This document shows positions 44,792 to 53,518 of a DNA stretch of 64,000 bases, piece by piece. Numbering within the stretch: the first letter of the stretch is position 1; every line of letters starts with the position of its first letter. The notes beneath the pieces were generated by a model. The model made no database searches and was not told the origin of the DNA. It saw only the letters and a program-made list of their open reading frames with translations. The DNA lies in the NCBI RefSeq assembly GCF_017743975.1, contig NZ_JAGHRC010000003.1:248001-312000 (forward strand), in the 5' to 3' direction. This stretch comes from Ruegeria sp. R14_0 (GTDB lineage: Bacteria > Pseudomonadota > Alphaproteobacteria > Rhodobacterales > Rhodobacteraceae). The position numbers and the translations under genes were made by a program.

Positions 44792-45601
44792 TCACCCGGA
44801 GGTCTCGGCGGCGTCGGATGCGACCTGTTCCGGCAGCAAGCTCAATGCTGTTTGTGCAGCCTGCCGTATCGCCTTTGCAAACAACGTGACGTCGATATCG
44901 GTGGCCAGAAATGTCACCCCCAGGTCCAGACACTTGCGCTGCATTACCGGATCGAGCGTCAGGATGCCCGCCGCCTTGCCCGCCGCAACGATACGTTGCA
45001 GCGCGTCCAAAACCGCCTCAACGACTTCGGGGTGTCCCGCATTTCCGATATGTCCCATGTCCGCTGCCAAGTCTGCCGGTCCGACGAAAACGCCATCCAC
45101 ATCCGTGGTCAAAATGTCATCCAAAGCCGCCAGTCCAAGACGATTTTCCACCTGAACCAAAAGGCAAATCTGCTCGTCTGCCGTTTTCAGGTAATCAGGA
45201 ATGGCGGCGAACCGGGATGCGCGCGCCAGGGATGAGCCCACACCCCGGACCCCATGAGGCGGATACCGCACAGCTCGCACCAGTTGCCGCGCCTGATCAC
45301 CGCTTTCCACCATTGGAACAAGAATGCTTTGAATCCCGGCGTCCAAGTATTGCTTGATCATCCAGGTCTCGCCAATCGGCAGGCGCGCAACTGCAGCACT
45401 ACCCGACCCTTCGATCACCCGCACCTGTTCAAGGATCGAGCGGAGATCGTTTGGTGCGTGTTCACCATCGACCAACAGCCAGTCAAAATCCGCAGTCGCG
45501 GCGATCTCGGCGGTATAGGCGTTGGCCATTCCGATCCAGCAACCGATCTGCGGATGCCCGGCCGTAAGCGCTGCTTTAAATGAATTCTTTGGCGCGGGCA
45601 T
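44792..45601 (-). CDS. hpaI: 4-hydroxy-2-oxoheptanedioate aldolase (HpaI), class II HpcH/HpaI aldolase
   Basis: 269 residues from ATG 45601, with AAGGAG upstream. HpcH/HpaI barrel motifs: IGCWIGMANAYTAEIAA, FDWLLVDGEHAPND, the metal-binding Glu in LVQVENRLGL and the Asp in VFVGPADLAADMG, and the active-site Arg in AVARLPIG. In the homoprotocatechuate pathway it cleaves 4-hydroxy-2-oxoheptanedioate to pyruvate and succinate semialdehyde. It is the last gene of the hpa cluster. The assignment within the aldolase family rests on context. Confidence 0.88.
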   Translation of the reverse strand: MPAPKNSFKAALTAGHPQIGCWIGMANAYTAEIAATADFDWLLVDGEHAPNDLRSILEQVRVIEGSGSAAVARLPIGETWMIKQYLDAGIQSILVPMVESGDQARQLVRAVRYPPHGVRGVGSSLARASRFAAIPDYLKTADEQICLLVQVENRLGLAALDDILTTDVDGVFVGPADLAADMGHIGNAGHPEVVEAVLDALQRIVAAGKAAGILTLDPVMQRKCLDLGVTFLATDIDVTLFAKAIRQAAQTALSLLPEQVASDAAETSG

Positions 45602-45615
45602 ATGCGACGCTCCTT

Positions 45616-46416
45616 TCAGGCAAAATTGATATCGACCGAGCCGAATGGCCCAAAATCTGCGTGGATTTCTGTGCCGGGCGGGCATTCGACGGGGCGGATA
45701 AAACTACCAGACAGGATGATCTGCCCGGGTTCGATGCTTTGGCCATATTGTGCCATGCGACGGGCCAGCCAGACGACGCTTTCGATCGGGTCGTTCAATA
45801 CACCCGCGCCCAGACCGGTCTCTTCGATCTCACCATTGCGGAAAGTCAGCGCGCCTACCCAGCGCAGATCGAAGGCGTCGACCGCGTGGCGTTCTGTGCC
45901 CAAAACGATGCCAGCATTGGCGGCATTGTCGCTGATTGTATCGTAGACGGTGCGCGCCTTGCCACTTTCGGGGTCTATACGCTGAATGCGGGTGTCCAGA
46001 ATTTCGATGGAGGGCGCGACATAGTCAGTGGCGGCAATCACGTCTTCGCGCGTGACGTTTTGGCCCCCGACGGAGGACTTCATAATGAACGCAATCTCGG
46101 CCTCAATCCGTGGCTGTATGAAGCGACCAGCAGGGACTGTACCGCCATTCCCGAACGCCATGTCATCGAACAGGATACCACTGTCGGGAATGTCGATATT
46201 GAGCGCACATTGCATCGCCTTGGAGGTCAAGCCGATTTTCCAGCCTATGACCTTGCGCCCTTCCGCCAGCTTTTGCCGGTAGATCGCATTTTGCACGGCA
46301 TATGCGTCATCCATCCCGATCTCAGGGTGGCGCAGGCTCAGCAGACCGATCTGCTGTCCCGTGCGTTCTGCCTGCAGCAGATCGGCCGCGGCGTGGGCGT
46401 GATCTTCGGGCGTCAT
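45616..46416 (-). CDS. hpaH: 2-oxo-hept-4-ene-1,7-dioate hydratase (HpaH)
   Basis: 266 residues of the FAH-fold hydratase/decarboxylase family: QIGLLSLRHPEIGMDDAYAVQNAIY, GWKIGLTSKAMQ, RIEAEIAFIMKS with the metal-ligand Glu, and GNGEIEETGLGAGVLNDP. It adds water to the ring-cleavage product after decarboxylation. It overlaps hpaG by four bases and precedes hpaI by 14. Confidence 0.87.
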   Translation of the reverse strand: MTPEDHAHAAADLLQAERTGQQIGLLSLRHPEIGMDDAYAVQNAIYRQKLAEGRKVIGWKIGLTSKAMQCALNIDIPDSGILFDDMAFGNGGTVPAGRFIQPRIEAEIAFIMKSSVGGQNVTREDVIAATDYVAPSIEILDTRIQRIDPESGKARTVYDTISDNAANAGIVLGTERHAVDAFDLRWVGALTFRNGEIEETGLGAGVLNDPIESVVWLARRMAQYGQSIEPGQIILSGSFIRPVECPPGTEIHADFGPFGSVDINFA

Positions 46417-47267
46417 GGCTGTTCATCCTCGACCGTGTTGCGCAGCGTACCAATACCGTCGACCGAGACTTCAACAACGTCACCCGGGGCAAGATACTTT
46501 GGCGGATCAAACCGCGCACCTGCGCCGGTGGGTGTTCCGGTGACAATGATGTCCCCCGGCTGCAGCGTCATGAAGGTCGAGATATACTCAATCTCGCGCC
46601 TGATCGGGAACATCATTCGGTTCAGGGTATCGTCCTGCCGCAGCTCGCCATTCACGTGGGTCTGAATGCGCGCGTCATCCAATTGCGCTGCGTCGGTAAA
46701 CGGCACCAGCCACGGGCCGATCGCACCGGAATTATCCCAGTTTTTGCCTTGGGTTACGTTGAACTTTGCATGTCGAACCCAATCACGAATTGTACCTTCG
46801 TTGCACAGGGTCAGCGCCGCAATATGGTCATACGCGTCCGCTTGCGAAATCCTGCGGCCGGACTTGCCGATCACGATGGCCACCTCTCCTTCATAGTCCA
46901 GCGTGTGGTTTTCCGGCGGACGGATCAACGGACGGTTATGCCCTGTGAAGCCACTGGCAAAGCGTGGGAACAGTGACATGAACTTTGGCTGCGCGCTGCC
47001 ATCTTTATATTCCGCATTCCGATCCGGGAAATTCACACCAACACAAAGGATACGGCGCGCATCCGGCATCACCATTTCATAGGTGAAATCGGTATGTGTG
47101 ACAGGTTTTCCTTCGGCTGCGCGGACCAACTGGTCGAAGGCGCCGGCGGCGATCACCTCATAGAGGCTGGCGTGTTCAGAGAAGACCTCATTCAGCGCAA
47201 TTGCACCGCTATCGGTGATTGCTCCGAAAAACGTTTTTCCATCAGTGGCATAGGTTGCAAACTTCAT
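46413..47267 (-). CDS. hpaG: FAH-family isomerase/decarboxylase (HpaG-like)
   Basis: 284 residues from ATG 47267, which overlaps the decarboxylase stop (ATGA). FAH catalytic-domain motifs: ILCVGVNFPDRNAEY, DYEGEVAIVIGKSGRRI with the metal-binding Glu/Asp, and GDIIVTGTPTGAGARFDPP. In the hpa pathway it decarboxylates and isomerises 5-oxopent-3-ene-1,2,5-tricarboxylate. Enteric HpaG is a two-domain fusion; this is a single-domain form. A fumarylpyruvate- or fumarylacetoacetate-hydrolase role for the neighbouring maleyl-isomerase operon is a possible alternative. Confidence 0.8.
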   Translation of the reverse strand: MKFATYATDGKTFFGAITDSGAIALNEVFSEHASLYEVIAAGAFDQLVRAAEGKPVTHTDFTYEMVMPDARRILCVGVNFPDRNAEYKDGSAQPKFMSLFPRFASGFTGHNRPLIRPPENHTLDYEGEVAIVIGKSGRRISQADAYDHIAALTLCNEGTIRDWVRHAKFNVTQGKNWDNSGAIGPWLVPFTDAAQLDDARIQTHVNGELRQDDTLNRMMFPIRREIEYISTFMTLQPGDIIVTGTPTGAGARFDPPKYLAPGDVVEVSVDGIGTLRNTVEDEQP

Positions 47268-48661
47268 GCAAGCGTCTCCCAAACCTCATGAATGACATCT
47301 GCGGCCATCAGCACGTCATCCCGTGTTGTATCGAACTGCCCGACCTGAAAGCGGATGATTTTGCGACCGTCGAACATGCCCTGCGTCAGGTAAATCCTGC
47401 CGTCATCGTTCAGCGCGTCCACCAACTGTTGCTGCATTTCATCATCGCCGGGGCAGCGGAAGGAAAACAGGCTGAGGATCGGGGCGGTCGTGATCTCGAA
47501 CCCCTCCATTGCCTCAATTTTCTGAGCAACTTCGTTGGCCCAAGTCACGTGGTTTCGGATACGCGCGCGCAGCCCGTCGAGACCATAGGACCGCAACAGA
47601 AACCAGATTTTCAACGCACGGAAGCGGCGGCCCAGCGGGATCGTCCACTCGGAATAATTTGTGACTTCTGCCCCCGTGGTCTTCAGGTACTCAGGCTCAA
47701 TTTTCAGGGTGTTGAGCTGCGGCGTTGCGTCCTTCAGAAACTGGATCGCGCAATCAAACTGTGCCCCCAACCATTTATGCGGATTAAACACGATACTGTC
47801 ATAGCGCTCGGCCCCCGCCCACAGAGCGTCGCGGAATTCGGGACAAATCATGGCGGACCCGGCCCAGGCGGCGTCCAGATGGGTGTAGAGGTCGTGCTTG
47901 GCAGCGATATCCGCTACGGCCTCCAGATCATCACAGGCACCGACACCTGTGCCCCCGGTGATTGCGATGATCCCCGCGGGGACGTGCCCGCCCGCGATAT
48001 CGCGTTGGATTGCGGCCTCCAGCATGTCGGGGTCAATGGCGAATGTCGGCCCGTGCGTAGGCAGCTTTACCAGATTGTCCTGTCCGATACCGGCAACCCA
48101 GCAAGCCCGGTCAATCGACGAATGAACCTGGTCCGAGCAATAGATGCGCAAGGCCCCCTTGGCGTTCAGCCCCTGTCGATTGCCGGTAAAGCCCGTCGCA
48201 CGCTCGCGCATGGTCAGGACCGCCGACAACGTCGCCGAGGACGCGCTGTCCTGAATGACCCCGGTCATACCGTCAGGCAGGCCAAGTGCCTGACGCAGCC
48301 AATCAACCATTACGCCTTCAACTTCGGTCGCGGCGGGCGAGGTCTGCCACAACATGCATTGCGCAGCGATTGTGGTGACCAGCATCTCTGCCAGCATTGA
48401 AGGCGGTGCGGCGTTAGCTGGAAAATAGGCGAAGAAACGGGGATGCTGCCAATGCGTCATCCCCGGCATGACGATCCGCTCAAAGTCACCCATGATGGCT
48501 TCCATCGGCTGTCCTGTTTCCGGTGGCGATGGTTCAAGCTGACTGGAAATGTCCCCCGGTGCAGTTTGCGCCCGAACCGGGCGTTCTGACAGGGTTTGGT
48601 GATAGTCGGCAGCCCATTTGGAGATCTGCTGCCCCCACTGTGCAAATTCGTCCCAGTCCAT
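47264..48661 (-). CDS. Pyridoxal-phosphate-dependent aromatic-L-amino-acid decarboxylase
   Basis: 465 residues of group II decarboxylases. MPGMTHWQHPRFFAYFPAN, QDSASSATLSAVLTMRE, HLDAAWAGSAMICPEF and the PLP Lys in FNPHKWLGAQFDC are diagnostic of the DOPA/tryptophan/tyrosine decarboxylase group. Placed between hpaD and hpaG, it most likely turns DOPA or tyrosine into the amine whose oxidation yields homoprotocatechuate or 4-hydroxyphenylacetate. No amine oxidase or hpaBC hydroxylase is in the window. Confidence 0.88.
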   Translation of the reverse strand: MDWDEFAQWGQQISKWAADYHQTLSERPVRAQTAPGDISSQLEPSPPETGQPMEAIMGDFERIVMPGMTHWQHPRFFAYFPANAAPPSMLAEMLVTTIAAQCMLWQTSPAATEVEGVMVDWLRQALGLPDGMTGVIQDSASSATLSAVLTMRERATGFTGNRQGLNAKGALRIYCSDQVHSSIDRACWVAGIGQDNLVKLPTHGPTFAIDPDMLEAAIQRDIAGGHVPAGIIAITGGTGVGACDDLEAVADIAAKHDLYTHLDAAWAGSAMICPEFRDALWAGAERYDSIVFNPHKWLGAQFDCAIQFLKDATPQLNTLKIEPEYLKTTGAEVTNYSEWTIPLGRRFRALKIWFLLRSYGLDGLRARIRNHVTWANEVAQKIEAMEGFEITTAPILSLFSFRCPGDDEMQQQLVDALNDDGRIYLTQGMFDGRKIIRFQVGQFDTTRDDVLMAADVIHEVWETLA

Positions 48662-48746
48662 GCGTTCGCTTTCTTCTACCGCAATCTTCGATCAGGATTG
48701 ATCGTCGCGGATTGTGTGCAAGTAAGTGTGTTGAGTTGCGCCGGAT

Positions 48747-49589
48747 TCAGACCGAAAAGCTGATGTTTGCCTGACCCGTTCCCGAGCTGCCAAAGTAGGG
48801 GGTATAGATATCGATCTCGCCCTTGTAGCTGCCCCACCCAAGCGCGCCGAACAACAGCGCCGTGTCGTTCATCGCGCATTCTCCTGTGCATTTTTTGGCG
48901 TAATCAGGAAGAAGCTCCAGGAATTCTTCAAACCGCCCTTGTTCCCAAAGTTCTATAACTCTCAGGTCCATCTGGCGATTGAACTCACCATTTACGGCAT
49001 TCAGCCCATCGACCGAGCGTTCGTTTGGCGTGAAATCATGGCTCAGCGAGCCAGATGCCAGGATCGAGACGTTACGACCCGAGCGCCGGATGCCTTCGGC
49101 GATGGCCTCGCCCCAAACACGGTTTTCCTGAATTGACGAGAACTGGTTGACCGCAACAGGCAGCACCCGCGCGTTCACCCCGTCATTGATGAAGTGCATC
49201 GGCAGCAGCGTGCCATACTCCATGCCCATGTCGGGATGCGAATGACCCAAGGCCCGTTCCCCTCGCTCGCGCAGAACGTCGAGAATGGTTTCGCCCAGTT
49301 CCTGATCGCCTTGATAGTCGAATTCCATATCCGCCAGCATGTGCGGCAACTCATGACTGATGAAGCGCCCCTTGTGGTGCGCTTTCGTATTCAAATGGAA
49401 ACCCTGATTGGTGATCCAGTGCGTATCGAACACAACAAACGTATCTACTTTGCGATCAATCGCATCCTGACGCAGGCGCGCATACCCATCGATGGCGGGT
49501 TGCCGGATGCCTTTGTATTTTGGCATCGTATGGGACATCCAGATGCTAGGCACATGCGTGATTTTCGCAGCCTGTACGATCTTTCCCAT
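48747..49589 (-). CDS. hpaD: Homoprotocatechuate 2,3-dioxygenase, class III extradiol (LigB-type) HpaD
   Basis: 280 residues. LigB-fold features: KITHVPSIWMSH with an iron-ligand His, FVVFDTHWI, ALGHSHPDMGMEYGTLLPMHFI, and ILASGSLSHDF. TAAGGAGG lies upstream of the ATG. It cleaves 3,4-dihydroxyphenylacetate between C2 and C3 with an Fe(II) site, the first committed step of the cluster. Substrate assignment follows from the hpaE/F/G/H/I neighbours. Confidence 0.87.
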   Translation of the reverse strand: MGKIVQAAKITHVPSIWMSHTMPKYKGIRQPAIDGYARLRQDAIDRKVDTFVVFDTHWITNQGFHLNTKAHHKGRFISHELPHMLADMEFDYQGDQELGETILDVLRERGERALGHSHPDMGMEYGTLLPMHFINDGVNARVLPVAVNQFSSIQENRVWGEAIAEGIRRSGRNVSILASGSLSHDFTPNERSVDGLNAVNGEFNRQMDLRVIELWEQGRFEEFLELLPDYAKKCTGECAMNDTALLFGALGWGSYKGEIDIYTPYFGSSGTGQANISFSV

Positions 49590-49617
49590 GACAGTTCCTC
49601 CTTATTGCGATGGGGAT

Positions 49618-49636
49618 AGCCCGGATTTCACGGGCT
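49618..49636 (-). terminator. Hairpin between hpaE and hpaD
   Basis: AGCCCG-N7-CGGGCT, a six-pair stem in the 91-base gap between hpaE and hpaD; no T tract, so it is more likely an intercistronic stabilising element than a full stop. Confidence 0.35.
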
Positions 49637-49680
49637 GAGTATAGGATACCCGGCCCGATTTCGGCACCGGTTTCCCCAAA

Positions 49681-51189
49681 TCATTTGCCCAGCTGAGTGA
49701 TCTTGTGCTGACCGGTGGCGAAACCGATGTGCTTTTGCTCCATATAGAACTCGAACGACCAATCGCCGCCGTCCCGCCCAATGCCAGACGCTTTGACACC
49801 GCCGAATGGTGTCGGCAAGTGGCGGACGTTTTCCGAGTTGACCCAGATCATTCCCGCCTCCAGCCGATCCGTAAAGCGCAGGGCGCGCGTCAGGTCATTC
49901 GTCCACACGTATCCGGTCAGACCATAGGGCGTGTCGTTGGCTATCTGCAGCGCTTCCTCTTCGGTCGAGAACGGAATTGCAGTCAAAACCGGGCCAAAAA
50001 TCTCTTCGCGCGCAATGCGCATCTGGTTGTTGGCATTGGTAAACAGCGTTGGACGAACGAAGTAGCCCTCGTCCCCTACCGTCATCCCACCTGCGGCTAT
50101 GGTTGCGCCATCTTCTTTTGCGATGTCGAAATAGCTTGTGACCTTGTTAAAGTGCTCCTCGGTCACCAATGGTCCGATCTCGGTCGCCGGGTCCAAGGGA
50201 TGACCGACCTTGATCTTGTTCACCCGCTCGACCAGCTTGGCCTCGAACGCCTCCTTGATGGTGTCCTGAACCAGCAGACGCGAAGAGGATGTGCAGCGTT
50301 CACCGTTGATCGAGTAGATCATGAAAATCACGGCATCCAGAGCGCGGTCCAAATCGGCATCATCGAACACAATAACCGGGTTCTTGCCGCCCAATTCAAG
50401 ATGGTTGCGCTTGAGCGTATCTGCCCCCTGCTTGGTGATCAGGCTGCCCGTGCGGCTTTCGCCCACAAACGCAATCGCGCGGATTTTTGGATGCTCGCAC
50501 AGAGCCTTACCGGCATCTTCACCGAAACCGTTCACGGTGTTCAAAACACCTTTAGGCAGCCCAGCCTCTTCGGCGATTTCCACCAGCAAACGGGCTGTGA
50601 GGGGGCTGGCCTCGGCTGGCTTGTGAACCACCGTGCACCCAGCCGCCAGCGCGGGCGCGATTTTCCATGTGGACAGCATAAACGGCGTGTTCCAGGGGGT
50701 AATTACGCCAACAGGCCCAATAGGAACGCGGGTTGTGATATTCATCAGTGTCGGCGATTTCAAATGCTGACCATCCCGCGCCTGCACGACCTGATCCGCA
50801 AAGTACCGAAAGTTCTCGGCCCCGCGCAGCGCCGCCTTGGACATGAATTTCAACGCCTGGCCAGTATCCCAACATTCGCAAAGGGCGATTTCTTCGGCCC
50901 GCGCCTCGATTGCCTCGGCCACACGGATCAGGATCTTGCGCCGCTCGTTTGCCGGCATGTCACGCCAGTCCGCAAAGGCGTCAGCTGCAGCATTGGCTGC
51001 AGCGTCGATGTCGTCCGAGTTACCTTGGGCCACCTCGCAAATTACGCTTTTGTCGACAGGTGACGTATTCAAAAACCGACCCGCGGCCCCTTCCCGGTTT
51101 TCGCCCGCAATACGGTTCTTTATTCCGTCTTCCTGAAAACGCGCCAGCAGCCCGTGCAGCTTTTCAATGTTCTGCTCCAATGTACTCAT
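49681..51189 (-). CDS. hpaE: 5-carboxymethyl-2-hydroxymuconic semialdehyde dehydrogenase (HpaE)
   Basis: 502 residues from ATG 51189, preceded by GGAGGAACC and overlapping hpaF by four bases. ALDH motifs: TPWNTPFMLSTWKIAPALAA, FVGESRTGSLI, catalytic Glu in LELGGKNPV, catalytic Cys in INGERCTSSSR, and EEIFGPVLTAIPF. The INGERCTSSSR variant is typical of HpaE. It oxidises the semialdehyde made by HpaD with NAD. Confidence 0.9.
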   Translation of the reverse strand: MSTLEQNIEKLHGLLARFQEDGIKNRIAGENREGAAGRFLNTSPVDKSVICEVAQGNSDDIDAAANAAADAFADWRDMPANERRKILIRVAEAIEARAEEIALCECWDTGQALKFMSKAALRGAENFRYFADQVVQARDGQHLKSPTLMNITTRVPIGPVGVITPWNTPFMLSTWKIAPALAAGCTVVHKPAEASPLTARLLVEIAEEAGLPKGVLNTVNGFGEDAGKALCEHPKIRAIAFVGESRTGSLITKQGADTLKRNHLELGGKNPVIVFDDADLDRALDAVIFMIYSINGERCTSSSRLLVQDTIKEAFEAKLVERVNKIKVGHPLDPATEIGPLVTEEHFNKVTSYFDIAKEDGATIAAGGMTVGDEGYFVRPTLFTNANNQMRIAREEIFGPVLTAIPFSTEEEALQIANDTPYGLTGYVWTNDLTRALRFTDRLEAGMIWVNSENVRHLPTPFGGVKASGIGRDGGDWSFEFYMEQKHIGFATGQHKITQLGK

Positions 51190-51575
51190 TTCGGTTCCTC
51201 CAGATGATCGCGGATTGTGCCGCATTTCGGGGAAAGCTTTGCATCGATTTCACGCAACTCGGACGACAGTGCGATCGAATGCGTTTTCATTACGGGGGCA
51301 AGAAAACTGCGGGCGGTCTCAAACAGCTGCGTGATGACTTCCTGCTTGACCGCGTCGCTCCTGCCCTCACGCAGGCGCACCGAAACATCCACGAACCCGT
51401 GTTTGGCGTCGCCATCAGCAATCGAATAGTGATCAACGCGTGTCGCGCGCACGCGCAATCCCGCCATGGGCAATGCGTCCAACTCAGTAGCAGATTGCCT
51501 GATCGCATCGCACAGCCCGGCCATATCCACCACGTGCTCAAGGTTTCCGGAGTATTCGATATGGATGTGCGGCAT
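51186..51575 (-). CDS. hpaF: 5-carboxymethyl-2-hydroxymuconate isomerase (HpaF)
   Basis: 129 residues from ATG 51575. This start gives MPHIHIEYS, leaving Pro at position 1 after Met removal, the catalytic base required in this tautomerase family; the earlier ATG at 51590 would bury it. Other features are LRVRATRVDHYSIADGD and FVDVSVRLREGR. It isomerises the HpaE product. It is the first gene of the cluster, divergent from hpaR. Confidence 0.88.
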   Translation of the reverse strand: MPHIHIEYSGNLEHVVDMAGLCDAIRQSATELDALPMAGLRVRATRVDHYSIADGDAKHGFVDVSVRLREGRSDAVKQEVITQLFETARSFLAPVMKTHSIALSSELREIDAKLSPKCGTIRDHLEEPK

Positions 51576-51598
51576 GGCCCTACCCATCATTACTTGCG

Positions 51599-51670
51599 AT
51601 GTTAATTAATATTATTGCTATCGGATGTTGCGGCATCGAGTCAATCAATTTATTTAACATGTGATGTAAA
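51599..51670. promoter_or_regulatory. Divergent hpaF-hpaR regulatory region with AT-rich palindromes
   Basis: Two candidate HpaR sites: ATGTTAATTAATAT (51599-51612), with a perfect TTAATTAA core, and TTTAACAT-GTG-ATGTAAA (about 51652-51669), an imperfect inverted repeat. Both are AT-rich within GC-rich surroundings and flank the two divergent promoters, as expected for a MarR-type repressor controlling both. Confidence 0.55.
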
Positions 51671-51684
51671 TTGAGGTTGGTTCC

Positions 51685-52161
51685 TTGCCAGACGCGCCAC
51701 AAATCCAAAATGCCACCACCCTTCCCACAACGACGCAGTCCCTTCCGGTGTCGCTGATCCGCGCGCGCGAGGCGGTCATGGCACCCATCCGCAAGATGCT
51801 GCAGAAAGCCGGCATTACAGAGCAGCAATGGCGCGTTTTACGTGTCCTGAGTGAGAACGGGAGGACAGACGCCGGTATGCTGGCCAATCGCGCCGCACTC
51901 ATGTCGCCCAGCCTCAGCCGGATCATTCAGTCGATGGAAAACTCAGGGCTGGTGTCCCGCGAGGCCGACCAAAACGACCGCCGCCGTCAGTACATCTCAA
52001 TCACGGCCTCTGGCCAGGCAATCATCGACACCCATTTGGCCGAGGCATCGGACATCGCGGCATATTACCGCGACATCCTCGGAGACGAAGACCACGACAC
52101 TCTCGTCGCCTTGTTGCAAAAGCTTGCGTTGGGTCTCGACGACCAAAGCCAGGATACTTAG
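51685..52161 (+). CDS. hpaR: HpaR-like MarR-family regulator of homoprotocatechuate degradation
   Basis: 158 residues if TTG 51685 is used (GAGGTTGG lies upstream); no ATG gives a full domain. The segment LIRAREAVMAPIRKMLQKAGITEQQWRVLRVLSENG is the HpaR hallmark (AREA...TEQQWR), followed by MSPSLSRIIQSMENSGLV and the wing DQNDRRRQYISITASG. It should repress the divergent hpa genes until the aromatic acid binds. It converges with the aminotransferase gene, separated by four bases. Confidence 0.85.
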   Translation: MPDAPQIQNATTLPTTTQSLPVSLIRAREAVMAPIRKMLQKAGITEQQWRVLRVLSENGRTDAGMLANRAALMSPSLSRIIQSMENSGLVSREADQNDRRRQYISITASGQAIIDTHLAEASDIAAYYRDILGDEDHDTLVALLQKLALGLDDQSQDT

Positions 52162-52165
52162 GGGA

Positions 52166-53518
52166 TCACACCGACCCCAGGCCTTTGTCCAAAGACGTGA
52201 GAAGCGTGTTCACGTCATCCTCGCTCAGAACCAGAGGCGGAGAGAGAATGATGTTGTTACCCGACACACGCACCATGGCACCGGCGTCATAAGCCGTTTT
52301 CTGCACCTTACCGATCGTCGCTTTGTCGATCGGGGCCTTGGTGCCCCGATCGGAAACAAGCTCTAACGCACACATCAGACCATATCCGCCGCGCACGTCA
52401 CCGACCAGATCGTACTTCTCACCCAGTCTCTTAAGGCCAGCATGCAGTTGCTCACCGCGCGCTGCGGCATTGTCTTTGACGTTCAAGCGCTGCGTTTCTT
52501 TCAGGCACGCAATCGCGGCCGCGGCGCCAACCGGATGTCCGGAATAGGTGTACCCCGACCCGATTGCGGCCTTGCCGGAGGTGTCATTTTCGAAAACGTC
52601 CGAGACAGCATCGCTGATCATCACCGCGCCGAACGGGAAGTATCCGTTTGTGATCGCCTTGGCCGTCACGGCCATGTCCGGCTTTACCCCAAAACGTCGC
52701 GACCCGCTCCACGCGCCGGTCCGCCCGTAGGCCGTAATCACTTCATCCGCGATCAGCAGAATTCCGTGCTTGGAACAGATCTCGCGGACTCCGGGCATGA
52801 AGCTTTCGTGCGGGGGGATCACCCCACCTGCGCCCAAGACAGGCTCCATGATCATCGCCGCAATGGTCGAGGGATCCTGGAACTTGATCTCATCCTCCAG
52901 CGCCGCAAGACACAGTTGCGCCAGCTTTTCCGGGTCGGTTTCACCAAACGGGTTTCGATAGGTGTACGGCGAAGGAATATGATGGCAGCCGGGCATCAGC
53001 GGTTCGTATTGCGTCCGGAAGTTCGAGTTTCCGTTTACCGATGCGCCCAGCGTATGCGTTCCGTGGTAGCCTTTCTTGAGGCTCAGAAACTTCACCCGCC
53101 CAGCTTCGCCCCGCACTTTGTGATACTGCCGCGCAAGGCGCAGAGCGATCTCTACGCCGTCTGACCCTCCAGACGTAAAAAACGCGCGCGACAACCCATC
53201 CGGTGCAAAGAACTCACGCAGCATCCAGCTGAGCTCGATCACCAGATCGTTGGTCGTTCCGCGGAAAATTGAATAATAAGGCAGCCGGTTCAACTGTTCC
53301 GAAATGGCATCTTTCACTGGCTGGCACGAGTAGCCCAGATTTACGTTCCACAGGCCGCCTACCCCGTCCACAACTGAGTGGCCATCGACATCGGTGATAC
53401 AAACACCTTCGCCGCCGACGATAATCTCGGGCGGGTTCGCAAGGCTGTCGGCAGGGTGAGCCATCGGATGCCACAGGTGGCGTGCATTGTTTTCTTTGAG
53501 GAAATTGCTGTCCTTCAT
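52166..53518 (-). CDS. Class III pyridoxal-phosphate aminotransferase (omega-type)
   Basis: 450 residues from ATG 53518, overlapping the IclR stop. Motifs: FFTSGGSDGVEIALRLAR, KKGYHGTHTLGAS, LIADEVITAYGRTG with the PLP-binding Asp, and the Schiff-base Lys in AVTAKAITNGYFPFGAV. N-terminal HLWHPMAHPAD is typical of omega-amino acid:pyruvate transaminases. It probably removes the amino group of an amine or omega-amino acid in this locus. A second, different class III enzyme lies at 62390. Confidence 0.9.
   Translation of the reverse strand: MKDSNFLKENNARHLWHPMAHPADSLANPPEIIVGGEGVCITDVDGHSVVDGVGGLWNVNLGYSCQPVKDAISEQLNRLPYYSIFRGTTNDLVIELSWMLREFFAPDGLSRAFFTSGGSDGVEIALRLARQYHKVRGEAGRVKFLSLKKGYHGTHTLGASVNGNSNFRTQYEPLMPGCHHIPSPYTYRNPFGETDPEKLAQLCLAALEDEIKFQDPSTIAAMIMEPVLGAGGVIPPHESFMPGVREICSKHGILLIADEVITAYGRTGAWSGSRRFGVKPDMAVTAKAITNGYFPFGAVMISDAVSDVFENDTSGKAAIGSGYTYSGHPVGAAAAIACLKETQRLNVKDNAAARGEQLHAGLKRLGEKYDLVGDVRGGYGLMCALELVSDRGTKAPIDKATIGKVQKTAYDAGAMVRVSGNNIILSPPLVLSEDDVNTLLTSLDKGLGSV

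Noticed and set aside
47219..48400. 393-residue open frame opposite the aromatic amino acid decarboxylase
   Set aside because: Antisense shadow of a gene with full PLP-decarboxylase motifs; no signature of its own.
49705..51063. 452-residue open frame opposite hpaE
   Set aside because: It lies wholly antisense to a clear ALDH with all motifs; its translation shows no family features and has the His/Arg/Gly-rich look of GC-rich antisense frames.
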